NCBI RefSeq assembly: GCF_000426345.1 | Contig: NZ_AUFE01000009.1 | Location: 114,226-178,225, forward strand | DNA from: Cupriavidus phytohabitans | GTDB taxonomy: Bacteria; Pseudomonadota; Gammaproteobacteria; Burkholderiales; Burkholderiaceae | Direction of reading: 5' to 3' | Length of the DNA stretch: 64,000 nucleotides | Part shown: positions 31,185 to 38,721 of the stretch, one piece after another | Layout: each line of letters opens with the position of its first letter | Numbering within the stretch: position 1 is the stretch's first letter | Program-made: the position numbers and the translations under genes | The notes under the pieces: model-generated | Told to the model about the DNA's origin: nothing | The model's database searches: none | What the model saw: the letters and a program-made list of their open reading frames with translations, nothing else

Positions 31185-32257
31185 ACGACTTGCCCGAACC
31201 TCTCACGCCAGTCGACTGCGACCTTCGCGACTTCCAGTTCATGCCACTCGACGTTGAGCGACTGCGTGACAGCGACCTGGCGGCTCTGGAGGCTCCGGAA
31301 GCGTGCTGGGCGGCAGTGCTGCTCTGGTGTGCTGCATGGCACCAGCTTCCAGCGGCATCACTGCCAGACGATGACCGCATCCTTTCCCAACTCGCTGGCT
31401 TTGGCCGCGTGGTCAAAGAGTGGCAGAAGGTCCGCGACGGCGCTCTGCGCGGCTGGATCAAGTGTAAGGATGGCAGGCTCTATCACCCGGTGGTCGCTGA
31501 AAAGGCCCACGAAGCATGGCGGAGCAAATTGAAACAGCGCTGGGACACCGAGAAGGCGCGGGTCAAAAAATACAACCAACGCAACGGGACAAGCCTAATT
31601 GTGCCTGACTTCGATGAGTGGTTGTCCCGGGGACGGGGTAAGGATGTCCCCGGGGACATTGGCACTAAGTCTCCCAGGACAAAGCCGCCATGTCCCTCAA
31701 ATGTCCCTCGGGAAATGGCATCCAAGGGACAGGGAGAGGGACAGGGATATATAAACCATAGCAGCGGCATAACCACCGACGGTGGGTGCGCGTGCGCCGC
31801 GGAATCGCCGCTTGCCGCCGCTTTGGTCGAGGCCCTTGGGCGGCACGGCATCCCAGCCCATGCCGCAGACGCGCGGCTGCAGCGATGGGCGGGGGAGGGC
31901 GCGACGCCGGTTCAGCTCGAGCACGCCATCGGCGTTGGGCGCGAGCGCCGACAGCGAGAGCGCTCGGTCCAGCCGCTCAACGTCGGGTTCATCGACGTGC
32001 TTCTGGCGGACATTCTCGCTGCACGCGGTGCATCGCCGACCGTCACGGCAGGACCGCCGGCCGAGTGGCACACCAGCGCGTCGGGCATCACGGCCCATGG
32101 CGCCACGCTCGGCGTGTTCCAAGGGGCGGACGAGCCGTTCCCGTACTTCAAAGCCCGCGTTTTCGAGGCGGCTGGGGACGGGCCCTGGGTGTGGAAGCAG
32201 CGGGGCGCTGTGACCATTGCGGGCGGCACGCCGGTGGTCGCGTCCGCACAGAACTGA
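31181..32257 (+). CDS. DUF1376-type phage replication protein
   Basis: This 358-residue protein has an N-terminal DUF1376 domain (FQFMPLDVERLRDSDLAALEAPEACWAAVLLWCAAWHQLPAASLPDDDRIL, then KCKDGRLYHPVVAEKAHEAW). A low-complexity linker (residues about 148-210) is rich in Gly, Pro and Lys, and a C-terminal helical domain contains RLQRWAGEGATPVQLEHAIG. DUF1376 proteins occupy the place of lambda O in many prophages and are thought to open the origin or load helicase. The linker DNA contains a cluster of GGGACA repeats that looks like the origin itself. Confidence 0.75.
   Translation: MNDLPEPLTPVDCDLRDFQFMPLDVERLRDSDLAALEAPEACWAAVLLWCAAWHQLPAASLPDDDRILSQLAGFGRVVKEWQKVRDGALRGWIKCKDGRLYHPVVAEKAHEAWRSKLKQRWDTEKARVKKYNQRNGTSLIVPDFDEWLSRGRGKDVPGDIGTKSPRTKPPCPSNVPREMASKGQGEGQGYINHSSGITTDGGCACAAESPLAAALVEALGRHGIPAHAADARLQRWAGEGATPVQLEHAIGVGRERRQRERSVQPLNVGFIDVLLADILAARGASPTVTAGPPAEWHTSASGITAHGATLGVFQGADEPFPYFKARVFEAAGDGPWVWKQRGAVTIAGGTPVVASAQN
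31623..31760. other. Candidate phage replication origin: GGGACA iterons plus AT-rich tract
   Basis: Inside the replication gene, TGTCCC or its complement occurs at 31623-31628, 31645-31650, 31653-31658, 31691-31696, 31702-31707, 31726-31731 and 31738-31743, with a further GGGGAC at 31629-31634. The pair at 31645-31658 is a perfect 14-bp palindrome. An AT-rich stretch (GATATATAAACCATA) follows at 31746-31760. Iterons plus an unwinding element within the initiator gene is the lambda-O arrangement. Confidence 0.6.
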
Positions 32258-32365
32258 CCATGCCATCCGCGTCATTTTTCCTTGGCACCCTGACAAGCGA
32301 AACGTAGGCACAGCAACGACTTACAGGCGATTGAAGGCCCATTTCTCCCGACTATAAAAAGCGTC

Positions 32366-32860
32366 ATGACAGAACCACTAACCCATCATCAGTCATCGCG
32401 TGTCTGCTTCAGAGTCCCAGGCCAGCCGGTTGCCAAAGGCCGCGCCCGCAGCTCAGCAGTCATGCGTAACGGCAAGCCAGTGCTGGTCAATGGGCGCCCG
32501 GTAGTGAGGCACCACACGCCCGAGAAGACGGTCATCTTCGAGAATCTGGTCAAGATGGCTACTCGAGAGGCGATGGGTGCTCGCCCGCCGTTCGTGGGGC
32601 CGATCCACCTGGTGGTAGAGATCGCGCTTGCAATCCCGGCAAGCTGGTCTCGGAAGCGTCAGGCCATGGCTGAAACCGGCCAGATCTGCGCCACCAAGAA
32701 GCCGGACGCCGACAACGTGCTCAAGGCGGTCAAAGACGGCATGAACGGCGTCGTGTGGGTCGATGACTGCCAGGCGGTCGAGTACCGCATGAGCAAGAAA
32801 TACGGCACCTCACCGGGTGTCTACGTGGAAGTGATGGAGTTGCCGCTGGAGCGGGCGTGA
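32366..32860 (+). CDS. RusA-type Holliday junction resolvase
   Basis: This 164-residue protein has the RusA pattern: VCFRVPGQPVAKGRARS near the start, and the acidic catalytic cluster in KKPDADNVLKAVKDGMNGVVWVDDCQAVEYRMSKKYG (aspartates of DADN and VDD). It cleaves four-way junctions made during phage recombination and replication, before packaging. The ATG at 32366 begins MTEPLTHHQ. The stop overlaps the next gene by 4 bases. Confidence 0.9.
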   Translation: MTEPLTHHQSSRVCFRVPGQPVAKGRARSSAVMRNGKPVLVNGRPVVRHHTPEKTVIFENLVKMATREAMGARPPFVGPIHLVVEIALAIPASWSRKRQAMAETGQICATKKPDADNVLKAVKDGMNGVVWVDDCQAVEYRMSKKYGTSPGVYVEVMELPLERA

Positions 32861-33528
32861 CGAGCTTGGAGAAGGGCATGGAAGCGATTTTTCAGTACAC
32901 CGAACAGGCGCTGCACGTCTCGTTCCTGATCCTGTCGGAACCGGCGATGGCGCAATGCCAGATGCGCCGAGCGCTCGTCCGAGTAATGGAAGCCGCGCCT
33001 ATGCTGTCAGGGCGGCAGCGGAGCTGGCTACAACAACTGCGCGGCGAGCCGGGGGGCGTCAATTTTGGTGACCTGGACATGCTGGAGACGCGGGGGCAGT
33101 GCGCTATGGTCGTGACCGCGGTTCGCAGCAAGCTGCCGCGGCCTGAGATGGGCGCGGTACTGGCACGCTATGGCATCGGAGCCGAGAAGACAGAGGGTGT
33201 CCAGATTCTGACCGGCTACGCCCGCGTGGTCTGTGGCATCCACGCCTATGAGCCGTTGTTTCACCTGATCGCGAGGCACTACGCGCCGCGGAAGGTGAAA
33301 TGCGATGGCATGTCGGTGCGGGACATTGGCGACAAGTGGGGCGTGAACCGGGGCAAGATCCACCGGGCTGCGAAATGGATGGCAACCCATTTCGCCGCTC
33401 TCGAGGCGCGTGCCGTTGAGAGGCTTGGCGCTGCCTTCCGGGAGCACGCAGTAGTGTCGTCGGATGACGATATCGAATGGGAGGCTGCGCAATCCCTGCG
33501 CGCCAATAGGCTGGCTTTATCCGCATAA
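32857..33528 (+). CDS. Hypothetical in the late-regulator (Q) position, with HTH
   Basis: This 223-residue protein is the last gene of the early rightward transcript. It has a helical N-terminal half and a helix-turn-helix-like segment MSVRDIGDKWGVNRGKIHRAAKWMATHF, followed by a C-terminal helix. Its place after rusA and before the late promoter is where lambdoid phages encode antiterminator Q. No zinc finger is seen. Assignment as late regulator is inference from position and the DNA-binding motif. Confidence 0.55.
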   Translation: MTSLEKGMEAIFQYTEQALHVSFLILSEPAMAQCQMRRALVRVMEAAPMLSGRQRSWLQQLRGEPGGVNFGDLDMLETRGQCAMVVTAVRSKLPRPEMGAVLARYGIGAEKTEGVQILTGYARVVCGIHAYEPLFHLIARHYAPRKVKCDGMSVRDIGDKWGVNRGKIHRAAKWMATHFAALEARAVERLGAAFREHAVVSSDDDIEWEAAQSLRANRLALSA

Positions 33529-33722
33529 GCGAAGGCGGTTGCAGGGCGCGCCTGAGTTTTGGCTCTTCGCCGATTTGAACAAGAACGGTCGTCGCCTGTC
33601 GACCTGTTGTGTCGGCCAGCGTCAGACTGTCGCGGAATAAGGGGATCGGCCCAGGTACTGAAATTCAAAGGCGTCAGGTCTCTGGTAGGCTATCGTCCAG
33701 AAAAACCAACTAGAAAAAGCGC

Positions 33723-34949
33723 ATGAAAGTGAGAATGCTGACGGACGGCCAAGCCACCCGTACCGTTGTCCGCCTTGTACGCGAGTGCATCCGGTTTGAT
33801 GTTGCAGTGGCTTGGGCAGGCCCCAACACTGCAGTGGACGCGATGCTGGAGTCGCATCCGAAGCTCAGGCGTGTTGTGATCGGTACCCACATGTACCAGA
33901 CTGACCCGGAGGTGCTGCGGAGGTTCATGCCCCACAAGGGCGCTCGCTGTTTGCCACCAGACGGCCGGCTCTTTCACCCGAAGGTTTACCTTTTCGAGAT
34001 GCCGAAGGGTTTCGCGACGGTCGTGGGGAGCCACAACCTTACCGGGGGGGCTTTCGGCGGCAAGAACGTAGAGGTGAGCGTGCTGCTCGAAGGGGGCGCC
34101 GAGGATGCGGTCTTCGTCGACTTGGTCTCGTTCGTTGAATCGAGCTGGGGCTCAGCGGAGGCCATCGACGACGACGCCTTCCTGTTTGCCTATGAAGCTC
34201 AGTACCGGATCAACAAGGCCAAGCGTAGTGCGCTGAACAGGTTCCACCGACTGAAGAAGCCCCGTGCCGGGGCGAAGACTTCGCCTATGGACATCTCTTG
34301 GGCGACCTTCATCGCGGACGTGAAGAACGACGGTCATCACAACCTCCAAGGTCGGTTGGCAATTCTGGAGAGAGCTTCGGCACTGTTTAAAGAGCATGAT
34401 TCGTTTGAGGCCATGTCGCAGTACGAGCGCAAGGCAATTGCTGGCACCTACGGGGGGAAGGAACCTCAACTCGATGACTTGAATTGGCCCTGGTTTGGAA
34501 CGATGTTCGGTCAGGGCGACTTCAAGAACCTTGTCAATGAGTCGCCGGGGCTTCTGTCCAAGGCTCTGCAGAACATCCCCCTGGACGGTGATGTCTCAGA
34601 GGCGCAGTTCGATGCCTTCGTGCGCGACTTTGACCTTGCTTTCGAGGGAAAGGCGCACAAGGGCGGCATCGCAACGGCAAGCCGCCTGCTCGCGATGAAA
34701 CGGCCCGACGTTTTCGTCGGCCTCAACAACGCTAACCGAGTGGGCATCAGCGAAGCGTTCGGGACGGCTCCGACGACCTTGAACCTCAGCAATTACTGGG
34801 AGCGTGTCGTTGTCCCTATGCAGAACAGTCCATGGTGGCTGCATCCAAGGCCAAGAGAGCCGTTGGCCGGGCGTATTTGGGACAACCGTGCCGCACTTAT
34901 GGACAGCATTTACTACGATCCGAGCACGAAGAGGACGGCCACCGGGTGA
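33723..34949 (+). CDS. PLD-family nuclease (restriction-endonuclease-like)
   Basis: This 408-residue protein has an N-terminal phospholipase-D-type nuclease domain (residues about 1-150). The catalytic H85-x-K87 lies in RLFHPKVYLF and N105 in VVGSHNLTGGAFGG, typical of BfiI-like and helicase-associated PLD nucleases. Only one HxK motif is present, so it would act as a dimer. The C-terminal part (about 190-408) is unrelated to lambda-type enzymes and may recognise DNA (PDVFVGLNNANRVGISEAFG, then WWLHPRP). The gene is isolated, with 194 bases before and 199 after. Lower-GC stretches and position outside the late operon mark it as accessory cargo. Confidence 0.72.
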   Translation: MKVRMLTDGQATRTVVRLVRECIRFDVAVAWAGPNTAVDAMLESHPKLRRVVIGTHMYQTDPEVLRRFMPHKGARCLPPDGRLFHPKVYLFEMPKGFATVVGSHNLTGGAFGGKNVEVSVLLEGGAEDAVFVDLVSFVESSWGSAEAIDDDAFLFAYEAQYRINKAKRSALNRFHRLKKPRAGAKTSPMDISWATFIADVKNDGHHNLQGRLAILERASALFKEHDSFEAMSQYERKAIAGTYGGKEPQLDDLNWPWFGTMFGQGDFKNLVNESPGLLSKALQNIPLDGDVSEAQFDAFVRDFDLAFEGKAHKGGIATASRLLAMKRPDVFVGLNNANRVGISEAFGTAPTTLNLSNYWERVVVPMQNSPWWLHPRPREPLAGRIWDNRAALMDSIYYDPSTKRTATG

Positions 34950-35148
34950 TCCCGCCTGGGGGTCAATCCGAGGTCCGGGCCTGGCAGCCACGGCTCCAGA
35001 AGCTAAACGTATGCTAAGCAGCGCTCGCCCACCGCAAAGGTGGGCTGTCCCTGACCGACCCTAAACGGTCTGACATTGCTCTCCAGACGGGCCGGTCGCA
35101 ACGGGACGCTGGGCGACACCCTGGGCTAGCTGAGACGCGTGCTATTCG
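34950..35148. other. Convergent intergenic gap with a hairpin
   Basis: The PLD and HNH genes converge here. A stem GCCCACC / GGTGGGC at 35027-35045, with GCAAA in the loop, may separate the two transcripts, but it lacks a T run. Confidence 0.4.
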
Positions 35149-36228
35149 TTACTGCGCTTTGTCCTCAGAAACGAACAGCAACTCCCGATGCCACTCAAGG
35201 TACTCGACGGAGTCCTTGTGACGTTGCTTCAGTCCCAACTGAGGACTCAGACCGAAAGCCGTTTGCACCCCTTGCGGAAGTCTCGGGCTGATCATCATCC
35301 TGAAGTTCTCGTCAAAGGAGATCAGGCCTTGGTCGAACATCTTGTCGAGATTCGGCGTTAGCAACAAGCCGTTCGCCGGCGAGATTCGCTGTTCCGCCGT
35401 GTCGCACAAGCTCCATGGTCGAATGTGCGAAGCGATCAAGAACTCTGTGGCCTTCGGTAGGCCCGTGACAGAGCACTTGCCGCCCCATCGCTGGATCAGT
35501 TGCTCCCGGAAGAGGCCCTGCCCGACACGTGCTTTGATGACCGCCTCACGGACGGTCTCATCGAGGGTCTCCAAGTACCGCTGCAGAAGCGGGTCGTTTC
35601 CTGGATCGAGCTCAGCTGGGTCGGGCTTCGGCATCTCCGGCGGCAACGACAGATCACGATAGATGCGGTAAGCCCCAGTCGTGTCGTCATACGAGTGGAC
35701 CCACCATGTCGCCGGATCAAGCCCGCGGGTATCCGCCTTGGACGCCTCGTCAATATTGGGAAGCTCTTCATGGCCTCGTGGTAGCTCGTCCTTGTTGGAG
35801 CCGCCAACTATGATGACCCTCAAAGGCTGGCGCTTGTAGTAGGCTGCTCTGACGACGTCTTCAAGTCTCTTGGAGCGCCAATCCCACGCATTGAGTCTGC
35901 CGCGGTTCTTCGTGAAGTTCTCCCCGGAGAATTGGACTGCCTTCAGCAAATCGTTGCGATACTTCCGGTCGTTTCCGTCGTAGTACGCCGCCTCGCCGCC
36001 TTTGTCGATATCTTGGAACCAAAGGCAGACGGCCGATGGCTTTCCACCTGGATCCGCGAATCCCCACTGCGAATTCCGGAATGAGTTGGTAACTGGTTCG
36101 ATGGGCTCGCCTGTCTTCACGGATATGCTCCAGTCTCTGAGGTCGTGCCCCAGTTCCTGCAGCAGCCGATAAACAGCCGGCTTGCCCGTTGGCTTTTCGA
36201 TCGGTGGCGACATTGGGTGAGAGGACAT
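35149..36228 (-). CDS. HNH endonuclease (restriction-type)
   Basis: This protein is 359 residues from ATG 36228 (frame open to 36258). The C-terminal third is an HNH nuclease of the restriction type: RWGGKCSVTGLPKATEFLIASHIRPWSLCD, then ANGLLLTPNLDKMFDQGLISFDE, with the catalytic His of SHIRPW and the Asn/Asp of TPNLDKMFD. The N-terminal roughly 200 residues (AVQFSGENFTKNRGRLNAWDW, then YYKRQPLRVIIVGG) look like a DNA-recognition module of the sort found in type IV or modification-sensing enzymes. It is encoded against the late operon and convergent with the PLD nuclease gene. Confidence 0.78.
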   Translation of the reverse strand: MSSHPMSPPIEKPTGKPAVYRLLQELGHDLRDWSISVKTGEPIEPVTNSFRNSQWGFADPGGKPSAVCLWFQDIDKGGEAAYYDGNDRKYRNDLLKAVQFSGENFTKNRGRLNAWDWRSKRLEDVVRAAYYKRQPLRVIIVGGSNKDELPRGHEELPNIDEASKADTRGLDPATWWVHSYDDTTGAYRIYRDLSLPPEMPKPDPAELDPGNDPLLQRYLETLDETVREAVIKARVGQGLFREQLIQRWGGKCSVTGLPKATEFLIASHIRPWSLCDTAEQRISPANGLLLTPNLDKMFDQGLISFDENFRMMISPRLPQGVQTAFGLSPQLGLKQRHKDSVEYLEWHRELLFVSEDKAQ

Positions 36229-36258
36229 GGTGTTCAGGAATGATGGGGAGCGAAGCAA

Positions 36259-36581
36259 GCATACAGCCCGCCACGAGGCTCGGTACTCGATAGAGAGGTG
36301 CTAATTGACCACGTACGGATGGCATGTAAATTCATGTCGCGACCCCTTCTAGGTATTTGCTTAATTTGAGTCGGAACCTACACAGCTTTGGCGATTTTGG
36401 ACATACCTCAGATGAGGGGGCGGAGTGGCCCAATCCGAATCTTGCACGAGGGGCAGCGACGCGAGCCATCGGGCCAAGTCGTGGTGCTTGTTGAGGACGG
36501 CGCTGCCTTGCAACGCGACAGATGTCCGCTATTGACCGAGCTCGGCCCTCAGTCTACCGGCGAGCTCCAGATTGCGAGCAC
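36259..36581. other. Intergenic region upstream of the late promoter
   Basis: No gene is supported. It contains the leftward promoter region of the HNH gene and leads into the late promoter. Antiterminator-binding sites would be expected near its right end, but none can be named. Confidence 0.4.
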
Positions 36582-36610
36582 TTGACAGCGTGTGACAAAC
36601 GACCTACATT
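36582..36610 (+). promoter_or_regulatory. Consensus sigma-70 promoter of the late operon (PR'-like)
   Basis: A perfect -35 TTGACA (36582-36587), exactly 17-bp spacer and -10 TACATT (36605-36610). This is the best promoter match in the phage half of the window. It faces the packaging and structural genes and is followed within 30 bases by a strong terminator. Confidence 0.8.
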
Positions 36611-36637
36611 CTCGACAGAATCGCAGGAATTGCATCC

Positions 36638-36670
36638 AAAGCCCGCTGAGCGCAAGCCAGCGGGCTTTTT
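36638..36670 (+). terminator. Terminator immediately after the late promoter (tR'-like)
   Basis: AAAGCCCGCTG / CAGCGGGCTTT with a 9-base loop and TTTTT tail. A transcript from the promoter at 36582 would be about 50 nt and stop here unless antiterminated. Confidence 0.85.
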
Positions 36671-36891
36671 GTTGGCCCAAACAATATGCCGCTGAGGATC
36701 CCGGAGCCTTACCGGGGCGCCCAAGCGGGGAAGTGGGCGCGACTTCTTGCGTGGCGCTGCCTCACGATGAGGCGTGGCAGCGAACCGCGGCACGCAGCAC
36801 AGGGCCGGGGCCAGGCGTAATGGATGCGAGCCAAGCACCTTGACCGGTTCGGTGCTGGTGGAAGCCCAGCAGGGTTTTGGCGGAGGCGGCG
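36671..36891 (+). other. Late leader, non-coding
   Basis: About 220 bases between the terminator and the methyltransferase start. No reading frame has protein character; it is probably an untranslated leader. Confidence 0.4.
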
Positions 36892-38307
36892 ATGGCGAAT
36901 CCAGAGGTATCCTTCCGCTTGGTAGCGAAGCTGGTGCCATACGAGCGCAACGCGCGCCGGCACACGGCAGATGAGGTCGCACAAATCGCTGACAGCATCC
37001 GCGAATTCGGCTGGACGTTGCCCGTGCTGGCTGACGCCGACGGAATCGTCGCTGGCCACGCGCGCGCGCTGGCTGCACAGCTTCTGCTCGAAGCCGGTGA
37101 ACGAATCCGTCTGCCGAACGGTGATCTGATTCCGGATGGCACGGTGCCGGTGCTTGACTGCACCGGCTGGACGGCCGCACAGCGCCGTGCCTATATCCTC
37201 GCGGACAACCGCCTCGCCGAATTGGCATCGTGGGATTCCGATATCCTGACGGAGGAGCTATCGAGCCTGCTGGACATGGGCTTCGACGTTGAGCTGCTCG
37301 GCTTTGATGCCGAGGATCTGGCCGCGCTTCGCCCCGATGCGGTCATGGCCGAGCTGGATGCCGACGAGGCGCCCGAGCCGCCGGCGATGCCCGTCACCAG
37401 GCTAGGTGATCTGTGGCAGCTTGGCGAGCACCGCTTGCTCTGTGGCGATGCACTGGACGCGCGCGCCATGCAGCAGTTGCTAGCGGGAACGGTCGCGGCC
37501 CTGGTCATCACCGACCCGCCGTACAACGTCGCTTACGAAGGCAAGACCGCCAAACGGATGCATATTGCCAACGACGACATGTCGGACTGCGCCTTCGGCA
37601 CGTTCCTCCTGTCGGCCTATCGCAACATAGCGGCTGGCTGCAAGCCTGGTGCGTCCATCTATGTGTTCCACGCGGACACGGAAGGCATCACGTTCCGGCG
37701 CGCTTTCGAGGCCGCTGGCCTGAAACTGGCGCAGTGTTGCGTCTGGGTGAAGCAGGCGTTCGTGCTCGGGCGCAGCGATTACCACTGGCAGCATGAGCCC
37801 GTCCTGTACGGCTGGAAGCCAGGCGCTGCCCACCAGTGGCAGGGCGACCGTGCGCAGTCCACCGTGTGGACGTTCGACAGGCCAAGCCGTAACGAGGAGC
37901 ATCCCACCATGAAGCCGGTGGCGCTGCTTGCGTACCTGATCGGAAACAGCAGCCGGCCCGGCGATGTCGTGCTAGACCCGTTTGCGGGCTCCGGCTCCAC
38001 GCTGATGGCATGTGAAGCTACCGGTCGAGGCGCGCGGGTACTCGAGCTGGATCCGCGCTTTTGCGACGTGATCGCTAGGCGCTGGATGACTGCAACCGGC
38101 CTCGATGCGACCCTGGTGGAAGACGGTCGCACCTTTGACCAAATCGCCGAGAATCGGTCCGCCGGTGAGTCCGAGCCTCCAGACAGGGCCGCCCAGATCC
38201 GCCTCACCGGTCACCCTGAGCCTCCAGCAGACGCGCCGCCGCCGAGAGGGCAGAGCCGGCTGGCATCCATGAGGAATTGGATCAGCAAGCGGCTACGACG
38301 CGAATAG
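36892..38307 (+). CDS. ParB-like / N6-adenine (or N4-cytosine) DNA methyltransferase
   Basis: This 471-residue fusion starts at ATG 36892 (GGAGG seven bases upstream). Residues about 10-110 form a ParB/Srx-like domain (LVPYERNARRHTADEVAQIADSIREFGW, then VLDCTGWTAAQRRAYILADNRLAELASWD). The rest is a DNA amino-methyltransferase with catalytic DPPYNV and the SAM-binding FAGSGSTLMACEATGRGARVLELDPRFCDVI near the C-terminus (beta class). Such fusions are common just upstream of terminase genes. The enzyme likely protects phage DNA before packaging. It begins the late operon; terS follows after 9 bases. Confidence 0.9.
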   Translation: MANPEVSFRLVAKLVPYERNARRHTADEVAQIADSIREFGWTLPVLADADGIVAGHARALAAQLLLEAGERIRLPNGDLIPDGTVPVLDCTGWTAAQRRAYILADNRLAELASWDSDILTEELSSLLDMGFDVELLGFDAEDLAALRPDAVMAELDADEAPEPPAMPVTRLGDLWQLGEHRLLCGDALDARAMQQLLAGTVAALVITDPPYNVAYEGKTAKRMHIANDDMSDCAFGTFLLSAYRNIAAGCKPGASIYVFHADTEGITFRRAFEAAGLKLAQCCVWVKQAFVLGRSDYHWQHEPVLYGWKPGAAHQWQGDRAQSTVWTFDRPSRNEEHPTMKPVALLAYLIGNSSRPGDVVLDPFAGSGSTLMACEATGRGARVLELDPRFCDVIARRWMTATGLDATLVEDGRTFDQIAENRSAGESEPPDRAAQIRLTGHPEPPADAPPPRGQSRLASMRNWISKRLRRE

Positions 38308-38316
38308 TGTGTGTAC

Positions 38317-38718
38317 ATGGCAGGCAGGAAACCATTCGAGCCGACTGAAAAGCAGCGCATTACCGTCGCAGCCATGGCTGCCTGTGGCATGCCGCAGGAC
38401 ATGATCTGCTCGAAGATCAAAAATCCTCAAACGGGCAAGGCTGTCGATACCAAGACGCTGCGTGCTGCGTTTCGTGTCGAGCTAAAGGAAGCCAAGGCAC
38501 TCGCGAGCGCCATGGTCGCGCAGAATCTGTTTCAGCATGCGATGGGCAAGGGTCGGGAAGCCGTGACGGCTGGCATCTTCTGGATGAAATGCCAGGCTGG
38601 CTGGAAGGAAGCGCAGAAAGTTGAGCTGACGGGCAAGGACGGTGCCCCTATCCAGAACGTGAACATGACCCCGGAGGAGTTCAGGGAGATCGCGCGGCAG
38701 CTGCTTGAGGAGGTCTGA
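38317..38718 (+). CDS. Terminase small subunit-like protein
   Basis: This protein is 133 residues from ATG 38317 (MAGRKPFEPTEKQRITVAAMAACGMPQDMICSKI). An N-terminal helix-turn-helix-like region is followed by an oligomerisation helix (ELKEAKALASAMVAQNLFQHA) and a C-terminal tail (MTPEEFREIARQLLEEV) that probably contacts the large subunit. It lies 3 bases before terL. Its role is to recognise the packaging site. Confidence 0.78.
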   Translation: MAGRKPFEPTEKQRITVAAMAACGMPQDMICSKIKNPQTGKAVDTKTLRAAFRVELKEAKALASAMVAQNLFQHAMGKGREAVTAGIFWMKCQAGWKEAQKVELTGKDGAPIQNVNMTPEEFREIARQLLEEV

Positions 38719-38721
38719 GAT

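Noticed and set aside
36388..36585. 65-codon plus-strand frame upstream of the late promoter
   Set aside because: TTG start, no ribosome-binding site, overlaps the promoter -35; no protein-like pattern.
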